NCBI RefSeq assembly: GCF_037126465.1
Contig: NC_088209.1
Location: 3,472,001-3,536,000 of the forward strand
DNA length: 64,000 nt
DNA from: Ornithodoros turicata
Lineage: Eukaryota > Arthropoda > Arachnida > Ixodida > Argasidae
Direction of reading: 5' to 3'
Shown one piece after another: positions 56,001-64,000 of the stretch (its first letter is position 1; the number at the start of each line of letters is the position of its first letter). The position numbers and the translations under genes were made by a program. Under the pieces are notes generated by a model that ran no database searches, was not told where the DNA came from, and was given only the letters and a program-made list of their open reading frames with translations.

Positions 56001-58756
56001 TGAGCCTTTGGGGTGAAAATCGTTAATATGCGGGGTGCTTTTTTGTTGAATTTTAATGAGAGAATCAATGTCATTAAGAGTAGGACAAAGGAAATAATCT
56101 TGCGATTCAATAAATAATAGGAGTCTTTGCCGGTGTCTTCTTCTTCAGACAGGATGTGAGGACGTCACGCAGTCTGTAGCAATGCATTGACCGTTACTGG
56201 AAAAAACTGTGGCAATAGAAAAATAGTGTGTATTGTCCTGGGCAGATTTATGATGAGCACTGTTTTTGAATAAGAGGAGTGCGTGTGCTTAGAAATAGTT
56301 CGATGCTGGTTTCCTTCTTTGTTTCTTTTCGCTTTTCCCCCCCTTGTCTGACAAACATGTGCTGACATGCCTGGGCTTGTTCTGACATGCTTTCCTTCTA
56401 CATGTAGTTTTTTTCTTTTTGTACAAGGAATATTCTTGACGATAGTGCTGTCTTGAATGGGAGTAGAGCTATTCTTAATAATTTTGCGATTCATTTAGTT
56501 CAGAGAGTAACCGCGAGGGGGACAGGTGTGTGACTTTATGTCTTGCTGAACCATTTTTTTTCCTGTACAGTAAGACTTTGGGAATGAAATGCTACAATCT
56601 CCTCTTGTCTATGGTGTTTTTCTGCAATAGTTCCCTATGCAATCATTATAGTTGAATAAAGGAAATAATCTAGGGATAGTGATTCAATAAATAACAGGTG
56701 CCCTGTCTAGAGCGTACGCGTCCTTGAGCCACGCCCCTGCATGATGACGTCATACCGAGAGACTATTGTTTCAGGTTGACCTTGTCTAGAGGAGCATTAG
56801 TGGAAAAAACTGTGTAGCCCTGAGACAATAGGATGACGTCATGACCAATGAGAACGGCCTGCAGGGGGCGCAAGGATTCACTTCTCTCTTGGACACTGAC
56901 GGGTCTCGACACGCAAATTCTGCTCCTGGCGTTGACCGTCAGTGGAAGAGCGTAGCTTCGGTGGGGTTCTGTCTGCCTCTGATGGGGTGCGGATGTGTGG
57001 TTCGTCACTGGTGAATGGTGCTCGACGATGCAGGTGGATTTTGTGACGAGCGGATTTACAATGAGGGAATGCTGTGAACGGGAAAAATGATGGTGAGTGT
57101 CTTTTTCACTCTGTTCAAGTGTTTGTTTGTTTTCCTCTGTTGCCCAGCAGTCGTACAATTTGTGCTGACGTGTTCTGACATACTCCGATATGCATGCTTT
57201 CCTGTGTTGACGTTTTGCAATTTTTCTCTTTTGACAAGGAACATTGTTGTCTTGACGATAGTGCTACCCTGAGTTCTGTGCTCCTGTTTACCCGTACTCT
57301 GTGTTGATTTGTTGAGTACCTAGTCCTCTTATTTGCTGTTGATGGAGTTACGTGTTAGGATATTTTGTTCTTTTGCAAGTCTCATTTAGTAAGACTTTGG
57401 AATTCCTACGATCAGCTTTCATGCATGGTGCTCTTCTGCAAGAGTTTCCTATTTAGTTGTTCAGGAAATAATCTTGGGATAGTGATTCAATAAATAATAT
57501 GTCCCCTGTCTAGAGCGTACGCGCCCTTGAGCCACGCAGCTGCATGATGACGTCATACTGTGGCTTCATTGTAGATTGACCAAAGAAGCATTAGTGAAAA
57601 AAAAAAACAGGGTAGCCCTGAGGCAATAGGATGACGTCACGACCAATGAGAACGGGCAGCAGGGGGCGCAGGAATGCTCTTCTCTCTTAGCCTCACGACC
57701 AATGAGAATGGCCAGCAGGGGGCGCAGGAATGCTCTTCACTCTTAGCCTCTCGGAGGTGGTCGCCCCAGAGGGCGCTAGGAGCGCGTATGCGTAGCGGCC
57801 GCGGAGCGGCGCCCCAGTCAGTTTCTCTCCGGCTGTCGCGGAAAGCAGACGTGTGCTCCCTGCGCTCGCTCAGTTTCTGGCTGGCTGTCACGGAGAGCAG
57901 TTGCATCGGTCTGCGCTCCTACTGTGGTGAGGTGATTTGTTGTGTAACTAATGCTTTCGCCAACTTTGTTCCCGCTTTGTTTGCGATTTTCATGCCCGTG
58001 CACGTTGGGCGCTGGTTGCTGTTGTCCGGGCATTCCCGCCATTTTCTATCATCTTCTGCCTTGGGACCGGGAGTAGCGCTGGCGTGATTCTTAATAATTT
58101 TGTTGTGAGATTAGTTGAGAAAGTAACCGCTAGGGGGTGCAGCTGTGGGGCTTTATACAGGAGAAAAAAACCATTACGAGTCAGTTTCTGCCTGCCTCTC
58201 GGAGGGAGCAGTCACATGGTTCTGCGCTCCTGTTCTGGTGGGCTCATTTGTTGTGTAACTAATTCTTTTTGTTGTTAGCTATTGATGGTTTGCATACTCT
58301 TGCTTTCCCAGCCTCTGTATTACGAGTGTTTTTCTCCTTGCATGTCCAGAGCTGTCCTAACTTGCCCAGACATGCCATGATGACGTCACAGCTGACGTCA
58401 CAGGATGTCCGGAACTGGTGGACATAGCTGCGATGCTTTGCAACCTGCCTCCTTGCTCCGTCGCCCAGCGACAGTCAGCGGCCTTTCTGGACCGCTTTCT
58501 TCAAGATGGCGTCGTTGATCTTCAACGATACTCCTTCTCTCCACTCTATCTCTATCTATTTTTTTATTTTTATCAGCTCAAGTAGCCGGAAACTCACACA
58601 GTGGTCTGCACGTGTCTTAGATGATCCCCAATTAGTGTAATGACTCCCTGAATGATCCTAATTACTGTGGGGGGTCCCAAATTGCTCTAATTGCTAATTA
58701 ATGGCGTCCAGGCGACTGTGTGAGTTTCCGGAAACTTGAGCTGATACACTACTACT
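53021..58756 (-). repeat. Right arm of the giant foldback element
   Basis: Mirror of the left arm with scattered substitutions and small indels. It has its own 59-61 bp tandem duplication at about 57651-57720 ('gaccaatgagaaNggNcagc' and 'gggggcgcaggaatgctctt' occur twice), which shifts the symmetry sum by about 80. Other arm-specific changes include a 4-bp difference near 55230. Confidence 0.9.
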
Positions 58757-58762
58757 ACTGTG
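58757..58762. repeat. 6-bp target duplication, right copy
   Basis: ACTGTG follows the right terminus '...cactactact', matching 46638-46643. Confidence 0.93.
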
Positions 58763-59090
58763 TCATTTTTAAATTGGATTGTATGAGATGTCTCTGCCAA
58801 GGCGCAGCATCGAGGACTGCCTGCTGCAGGGGAACGCCAAATGGACTGGATCCCAGACGGGAACTCGCCGCCTGCACGCGAAGCGGAAACGAGGGTACAA
58901 CAGAGGGCTTTGCAAGGAAGAGTCGCTCCAGAGCGGGGTTCACAACTGGGTCATCGCCCTGGCACCTGTACTTTAGCGCAGCCTTCACATGTTCAAATTG
59001 TCTCCGTCTCTCGAGCGACCATTCATTGCCCTCAACATACAAACTCTTCACAGGGGACGTCCGGAAGGCACCGGTGGCGAGTCGGATGGC
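58763..59090 (-). pseudogene. I-type LINE: segment between RT and RNase H
   Basis: The minus-strand frame reads IRLATGAFRTSPVKSLYVEG, then LERLFLAKPSVVPSFPLRV, and reaches ...LKMTQ at the 6-bp duplication. 'RLATGAFRTSPV.SLY' is a familiar motif just after the RT in I/Jockey-type elements. The frame continues without shift into FDKQSSAHTV at 46637 if the palindrome is removed. A stop lies upstream of IRLATG at about 59088, and RT motifs farther upstream were not found. Confidence 0.85.
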
Positions 59091-59873
59091 GAATTAGTAC
59101 AGCTTGGAAGAAAAGTTTACGGAACATGGTATTAGCGTATTCTTTCATCGGATCGGCCTCCTGCTCGATATCAGGAAGAGTTTGAATAAGAAACGGTGAC
59201 TGACTATTCTGTCCAGCTCTCAGTGTGTGTGTGTCTGCTCCTGCTTGCTGCTAGGGTGTTGCCCCAATCGGAGAAATGAGACACCCCGGTGTTCTGTAAA
59301 CTTTTGTCTCAAGATGTACTATGGAGACTATTATTCAAGAATCAGACATTCAGTCTTGGCTAGACTAAGCCACAAGTAACTTGTATTTGTAACAAGTTGC
59401 CACTTCTGCTGAAAGTTGCTGCAAGTTACTCAGGTAAGTTCTGTACATTTCCTACGCATCAATCTTCAAGCAACGTGTTTTGTTTCTTCTTACATTCTTA
59501 AGAAATATGTGTAGCAGGAAATCTCCAGCCCTTAAGCCCTTAAGTGGTCTTAATGGTTTTAAAAGGATGTGTTCGACTCAGTACAAACGAGCCTAAAGAA
59601 GCGTATTGACAGACAGACAGCATATTGGAGTGCTGGATCAAAAACAAATGGCTATCATGGCTATGCTTGTTACATGGCAAACAAATGCATGTACATAAAT
59701 ATGCTTACATCCACAAAATTACATAGATACACAAAAACAAATTTAGTATGTAACATTAATGGCCCAACTTTTTCTACAATTATTAAAAAAATACGAGCAA
59801 CTGAAGGCTTCCCATGCTGAAGTTAGGGAGTAATATTCTGGTTAATGATTAGTATACAAATGATATATCTTAC
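59091..59873. other. Intron-like stretch without secure gene
   Basis: A minus-strand open segment at about 59200-59100 (SPFLIQTLPDIEQEADPMKEY...) is protein-like but not recognised and lacks a good 3' splice site; it may be more LINE sequence in another frame or an exon. A (GT)n run is at 59223-59232. Nothing else is recognised. Confidence 0.35.
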
Positions 59874-59952
59874 ATATCCAACAGCGTCACGGAGCTGGCC
59901 ATAACGCAGCACCAGTAGACGAGCTGCTTCACCATACAGATTCCCAGGGTAC
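59874..59952 (-). CDS. SAMD3-like gene, third exon in view
   Basis: A 79-bp exon begins after 'ctttttctggcactgaag' (acceptor AG 59954-59953) and ends at 'ggatat|gtaaga' (donor at 59873). One base completes the split codon of the previous exon, then 26 codons follow: YPGNLYGEAARLLVLRYGQL and RDAVGY. The phase (2 at the start, 0 at the end) fits exon 61234-61608 exactly. The TLYP...YG..A..L...Y..L.D sequence is what I recall from SAMD3-like proteins of fish and invertebrates; the function of that family is not known to me. The following intron carries the LINE and the giant foldback element. Confidence 0.65.
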
Positions 59953-60211
59953 CTTCAGTGCCAGAAAAAGTACATGCAACAGAAATATGTGTCCCAATGG
60001 CAATGGCACCTGTTTGCTTCCTCAGAATCAATGACACAGAGTCCATGACAGAATATCTATTTCATGACATGTATGCAAAGGTTTAAACACTGCAGAATAT
60101 GAAGTAACATATTTCAGTTTCTTCTATGCACCTGTAATATAGATTAATGGGCAAGCTCTTTACATCCCCCACTTCACAGCAATGAAAGATAACGCAAGAT
60201 AGCACAATGAA

Positions 60212-60372
60212 TAGAGCCTGAAGTTTTCGGGAAATATTTTTTCCTGAATTCAGGGTGCAAAAATCGGGTAAATAAATATGTGCACTAAATTCATGCAAAT
60301 TCGGGTGAAAAACCTTCCAGTACACTAAATTCGGGAAGAAGTCGGGCTCAGTTACTCAAGCTAACTGTACTG
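60212..60372 (+). mobile_element. hAT-type MITE, truncated copy
   Basis: Starts 'tagagcctgaagttttcggg' like the element at 38138 and follows it to about 'ctcaagctaactgtactg'. The right half is missing. It lies in an intron of the minus-strand gene. Confidence 0.75.
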
Positions 60373-60839
60373 AGGAAAGTCACTGAAAAGGTTAGTCAGC
60401 TGTAGGACTCGAACGTAGGAATCTTCTGGATTGCCTGTACTGCCTGGAACTGTACTGGTTTCGTACAAACGGTGATTGAACTGTGATGGAAACAGAGCCG
60501 TGTTTGGCAGCAACGAATGGGGTCCCCAGGAGGCAAAGATTGGTGGCATCCAATTAGACAGCAGGAGAAGCATGCGCATGCCTATCGTGGCCGCGTGAAT
60601 TTGGAGCAGGTCCGATCGTAGCGTTCTGTATATTAGCGGCATGATGCGTGCTGGCGCATTTTCCAATACAGATTTACTGAACTGTAGCACAGAACAGTTC
60701 TACCAAATGTTCCACCGACAGCATTTTTCTTCACGTCCTTCGGACAGCGACGCCAGCCCACTCCTCAACACGCACTATGTTTTTAACCGGGACTTCTTCG
60801 TGGCATTTCACGCGCAGCATGGACTAAACACGTCGATGC

Positions 60840-61013
60840 ACAAGATGAAACGACGTTCATTGCTTAGCACCGACGCAAGAAAAAGTCAGGAATAATTTCG
60901 ATTGTACTTCTGTAATGGAATCAACGCTTTAAATTATGATAACAACGTCGAAATTGATATAGCGTGTAACGCAATATGGAGTGAACTTGTTTTTGCATTT
61001 TAGTGCCCCTTTA
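60840..61013 (+). mobile_element. MITE fragment, relative of 31860-32131
   Basis: Shares 'cattgcttagcaccgacgca' (versus 'tactgcttagtgccgaagca') and the right end 'tttttgcattttagtgcccc' with the complete copy. The left inverted end was not found, so it is 5'-incomplete. Confidence 0.7.
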
Positions 61014-61036
61014 ACCTTTTTTTTTCCTCGCCACCA

Positions 61037-61185
61037 CCAGTAGTGGAAACTGATTATCTCGAACAATAAAGTTGCATTTCATGAAATCTGCATACTTTGC
61101 GGCAAAGCTTCCGACAAAGCTTCCAACAAACGGAACAACTTTTCCATTCCCTTGGAGTTACATTTAAGAGGAGACCACAGTAAAC
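61037..61185. mobile_element. Tigger-like MITE, copy without the 144-bp insertion
   Basis: Runs from 'cagtagtggaaactgattat' to 'aagaggagaccacagta'. It matches the ends of 37406-37693 and reads straight through 'catactttgc', the position where that copy has its extra 144 bp. Confidence 0.6.
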
Positions 61186-61233
61186 GTAACATGAGGTACT
61201 TACGAGGTACTTCCAGTGTATAAGGGTACTTAC

Positions 61234-61608
61234 AGGGTATACTGGCTTATGTCACGATTGAGCCACAGCACAGTCCTGTTCCTAAATGTGTTCGGAACGT
61301 CGGCCGCGGACTTGAAGGTGTGCAGCGCCGCGGCTATGTCGTAAGGAAGATCGAGTAAGGTGTAGTTCAGAATGGTGAACCTCGGTACCACGTCCTCGAA
61401 CGGCACCGTCCCTCCCTTTTGCGACGGCGGCAGCGCTCGTGGCTGTGCCACCAACTGCGGCTCACCTTGTCGCTCGGTCGGTGGGGCGTGCTGCACTTGT
61501 ACTGCACGCTGCAGGGTAGGAGCAGTTGATGATATGGCCTGGTAATGATGATGGGGTTGTGTGGGCGGTGCAGTCGTGTGCGCCTGCAGCGGGAGCTGTG
61601 GAGCGTCC
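61234..61608 (-). CDS. SAMD3-like gene, second exon in view
   Basis: A 375-bp exon starts after 'gtacgttttcag' (AG 61610-61609) and ends at 'taccct|gtaagt', a perfect donor at 61233. Phase is 2 at both ends. The first ~60 residues are a Pro/Gln/His-rich linker (LQAHTTAPPTQPHHH... PPSQKGGT). The rest is globular (PFEDVVPRFTILNYTLLDLP ... NTFRNRTVLWLNRDISQYT). The TAA inside the donor ends the unspliced frame. The FRNR...LF/LW...YTLYP arrangement, completed by the next exon, resembles SAMD3-like proteins. A LINE tail ends only about 13 bp upstream of the acceptor. Confidence 0.65.
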
Positions 61609-61622
61609 CTGAAAACGTACAA

Positions 61623-61710
61623 ATAAATAAATAACAATAGTTTATTTTACCAACGACTTGGCAGGAGGCCCAGGCTAAAAGCTGTTATGAAAGCAGCTTC
61701 ATGGGGCCCG
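61623..61710 (-). mobile_element. LINE 3' end next to a splice acceptor
   Basis: On the minus strand '...gcctcctgccaagtcgttgg', 'taaaataaactattg' and a (TTAT)n tail end just before 'tgtacgttttcag'. The tail supplies T-rich sequence directly in front of exon 61234-61608. Only the last ~90 bp of the element are recognisable. Confidence 0.55.
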
Positions 61711-62329
61711 TTAATCTGACATACTCGCTTTATGAGCGTTTTTCTCGGGAACCGTTCCGCTGGCACGTAAATCCCTCTCATTAATACTGCAATCCCTTTA
61801 TCGGACAATGAGCAAGATTTCAGTCACAAGTACGGTCAAACAGTCATTATCTTCCGGCTATTATAACCGCGTCACACGACACTCAGAGTAGCCCCCCCGG
61901 GAGAGGCTATGTCGTACCTCGCTCAAAGGGTGAAACGTGTTAAAGAAGGGCATCAAGGTTTGGGATGTCCCCTGAAATCGCTGAATTATACTCATGTCAC
62001 TTTTCAAACCACCGAAGTGCTCTAAAAGGCGGCGACCAGATGTCCAGTCTTTATCACTTACAGCTTCTTCGATAGATTTTGAAGCGCTGTTCCCCGAGCA
62101 TCAGTGTCGATCAGCAGTGTTTGATCTTCCACGAGCCATGTCGTACCATTCACGTGTCCGTACCACACCGCGCAGGCGTGGCGTTTCTACTTTCTTTCTT
62201 GGAGTATGTACGAATAAATAAATTAATCGTGAATTAAACTTGTCTCTAGTCCAGCATGATTTCTTCTCTATCTTCCTAACTGAGCTCATGCTGGAGCGAA
62301 ACTACTTCTTCAATTTCTCCCAAAAACTT
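61711..62329. other. Intron of the minus-strand gene, no gene recognised
   Basis: 61730-61815 ('tttttctcgggaaccgttcc', 'ctcattaatactgcaatccc') resembles the interior of the Tigger-like element at 43682. Nothing else is recognised. Confidence 0.4.
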
Positions 62330-62629
62330 CTAGAAGGTTAAAATTTGCGGGAATTTTTCACCTCTCTCCCCAAGAGCTTCCTGTAGGTGCGCACTAGCAC
62401 CATGCAAATATTCAATTTTTTCTAATACTAGGGCAAATAATTTTACATTTAACTCAATTTGATTCAAACTGACAATGGAATTATCTATTTGAACTGATGT
62501 TTCTTCCAAACCGAACAGATTCAAACTGTTAAAAAAGTGAATAAGGCTAAAAAGGAGCGCTACTTGATATTCTAAACCGTATGAACGTGTTGTGTAACAG
62601 AGAACCCTCTTTATTACGACAACCGCCAT
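62330..62629 (-). other. Unrecognised open frame in intron 1
   Basis: About 75 codons (SLIHFFNSLNLFGLEETSVQ ... EYLHGASAHLQEALGERGEK) are Leu-rich and possibly helical, ending at a stop. No splice sites were found that would join it in phase to the neighbouring exons. It could be a transposable-element remnant. Confidence 0.25.
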
Positions 62630-63526
62630 TCCCGTGGATTTTGATCGTAAAGCAAATTTTGATGCTCACAAGAAACACACCGCCACGCAGAATAAAAGTC
62701 TACGTAGTTGCGAAGATTCTGAAGAAGTCTGTCACGTATGTCTACTTAGAGCAATCCCGGTAGTCAAGTTTTCTAAATGGACAATAGCGCCGTTAATAGG
62801 CCTTCTGCAAAATGGGAAGCGCCATCTCTGGGACGCGGTTGCAACTGGGGCGGCCATCTTCGTGTTGTCGACGGCGCAAGTGCGCGGTATTGTCTGATGC
62901 TTCACAGATAGCTCGCTGGCACGTCGTGATTCTCGTTAGTGCAGCAAAAATGCCTCCGCATTGCTCAAAGAATAACGGCGCAACCTTTAGCGTTTTGCTT
63001 GCTGGTAATCGATGCAATCCGTGGTCGCCCCTGCTGTGCTTTGGCAATTCGAAAAAAAAAATGTTACGCATAATCCCGAGGTCAGCAACTTCAATCCTTG
63101 TCGGCCTATTTAACATGCGTCATCCTCAGCCTGAAGTATGTGGTAGCCTGAAAAACGGTCACAGAGCTAGCATGTCAGATTAACGGGGTGATACCAACAA
63201 GGGTTCACGGCACGGGTCCCGGACAAAAGCTCACCAGACATAAGCTCACCGCACCAATGTGTGAAATATGTAAAAGGCTCTCCTGACCTAACCTTGGTAG
63301 GTTTCTCTGGTGAGCTGTTGTCCGCCCCCGGTGAGATTTTGTCCGGTGGCTTTCGTCCGCACTCCTCCCTGCACATGCTGTATGCGTGTTTATATCCGTA
63401 CATGCGTCGCATGTGTGCCCGGTAGCGCAGGCACCTGTATATAGTGGGAGTGGGAACTGACATCTCCATGGTTTCGCGACTCAAAATCGCTCGAGCTGAA
63501 TATGCCCTGAAGAGCAATGCACTTAC
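62630..63526. other. Intron of the minus-strand gene, no gene recognised
   Basis: Overlapping short frames exist on both strands. A plus-strand stretch (about 62634-62760, DFDRKANFDAHKKHT ... CEDSEEVCHVCLL) looks protein-like but has no context. 63200-63370 contains repeated 'ggtgagcttttgtcc'-type words ('agctcaccagacataagctc', 'ggtgagctgttgtccg', 'ggtgagattttgtccgg'). Confidence 0.35.
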
Positions 63527-64000
63527 ATTCCTACTGGCGCTCCACATTTTCTGCATTGTCCTTGCTGTGGATCTCGCTTCGAGTCGGTGACAAGGATCAA
63601 GTCCTTGTCTTTGAGCATTGTAGTTTCATCATAATCCAGATAGCACCTAAATTCTTCATTGTAAAAAAACCTACCAATCAATGATGCAAACGAAGTGAAG
63701 CATGGGCCAGTCGTGCTTTTACTGTTTAAGTTCTTTTTGAGCCACTTTTTGGTTTTTAAGTGTAAAGGACTCACAAGTCGCATCCAAAGAAAATCTACAC
63801 GAACCCGAAGATCAAAAACGAAATCGCCAAACAAATTAGGAAATGAAAAGTATTGATCCTTTACCTGAATCAGAGACGAGCTCACATCAAGGATTTCTTC
63901 GAACGTAAGAGAAATGGCTACTTTCACATCATCGAGTGTACAGTTGAACGGTAATTCTATCAGTCGCTTATGATTTTCGTAACAAGCCACACACCGCAAA
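63527..64000 (-). CDS. SAMD3-like gene, first exon in view (partial)
   Basis: The frame is open from the window edge for 158 codons and ends at 'ggaat|gtaagt', a perfect donor at 63526, in phase 2. The next exon at 61608 starts in phase 2, so the split codon becomes ATG. The protein begins within CVACYENHKRLIELPFNC and ends QCRKCGAPVG, with C-x2-C at both ends. Between lies DDVKVAISLTFEEIL and, near the end, YLDYDETTMLKDKDLILV, the kind of segment that closes ubiquitin-like or PB1-like N-terminal domains. The true start lies outside or at the edge. The family assignment rests on the later exons. Confidence 0.6.

Larger units (their letters stand above)
46644..58756. mobile_element. 12.1-kb giant foldback DNA element
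   Basis: The left end 'agtagtagtgtatcagctca' and the right end are exact inverted copies for 23 bases, and the inverted match then continues, with small differences, for about 5.7 kb to the centre. Shared landmarks pair at a constant sum of coordinates near 105350 (51302-51496 with 53859-54053; 49718-49903 with 55447-55632). The 6-bp duplication, AG...CT ends and very long inverted repeats recall Maverick/Polinton elements, but no polymerase, integrase or capsid frame was recognised. Frames in the arms are short and present in both arms only because of the symmetry. It inserted into a minus-strand LINE, which itself lies in an intron of the minus-strand gene. The element is probably non-autonomous. 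Confidence 0.93.

Noticed and set aside
46644..58756. Mirrored short ORFs in the two palindrome arms as conserved genes
   Set aside because: They occur twice only because the arms are copies. They are under 140 codons, differ by frameshifts between arms, and show no recognisable domain.
46644..58756. Palindrome as a sequencing fold-back artefact
   Set aside because: Target duplication, exact LINE continuity and arm-specific indels are not expected from an artefact, although read-level confirmation was not possible.

Overview
This is eukaryotic, repeat-dominated genomic DNA. No bacterial gene organisation is present. Multi-exon gene fragments with GT-AG splice sites, tRNA-derived SINEs, non-LTR and LTR retroelements, a Penelope-like element, hAT/Tigger/TTAA-type DNA elements and a long satellite point to a metazoan. 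The overall style (SINEs with the tRNA box B, I-type LINEs with RNase H, Penelope elements) suggests a chelicerate, perhaps a tick. The host is an inference; no rRNA, mitochondrial or marker gene fixes it.

Layout. 1-10346 is a composite satellite: a 73-bp minisatellite, a 271-bp module built of 21-bp and 15-bp repeats, and interrupted CTG tracts, arranged in higher-order repeats with a 6.61-kb-spaced near-identical duplication. 10347-10446 is a 100-N assembly gap. The same satellite returns in inverted orientation at 16563-22527, where it is interrupted by a complete miniature LTR retrotransposon (TRIM) with a 4-bp target duplication. Three same-strand copies of an unclassified dispersed repeat lie at about 11590-15030, 22541-24960 and 25735-27012; the first carries a TTAA-flanked MITE that is absent from the other two. 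27-45 kb is a graveyard of elements: several MITEs with intact target duplications, Tigger, Gypsy, THAP/P-like and Penelope remnants, SINEs and LINE tails.

The most unusual object is 46644-58756, a 12.1-kb element that is almost wholly an inverted repeat. Its two arms are about 5.7 kb each, its ends are AGTAGTAGTGT.../...ACACTACTACT, and it is flanked by a 6-bp duplication (ACTGTG). It sits inside an I-type LINE on the minus strand; the LINE reading frame continues exactly from one flank to the other once the element and one copy of the duplication are removed. The arms are made of degenerate tandem repeats of about 0.8 kb rich in TGACGTCA. The centre is a second stem with a CpG-rich loop. 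No protein gene was recognised inside it. It looks like a giant foldback element whose termini and target size recall the Maverick/Polinton class.

The only host-like gene I can support runs on the minus strand from the right edge: exons 63527-64000, 61234-61608, 59874-59952 and probably 43271-43419. The first three have consensus splice sites and compatible phases. Its introns hold most of the elements listed above, including the giant foldback element, in an intron of about 16 kb. It resembles, from memory, the uncharacterised 'SAMD3-like' family.
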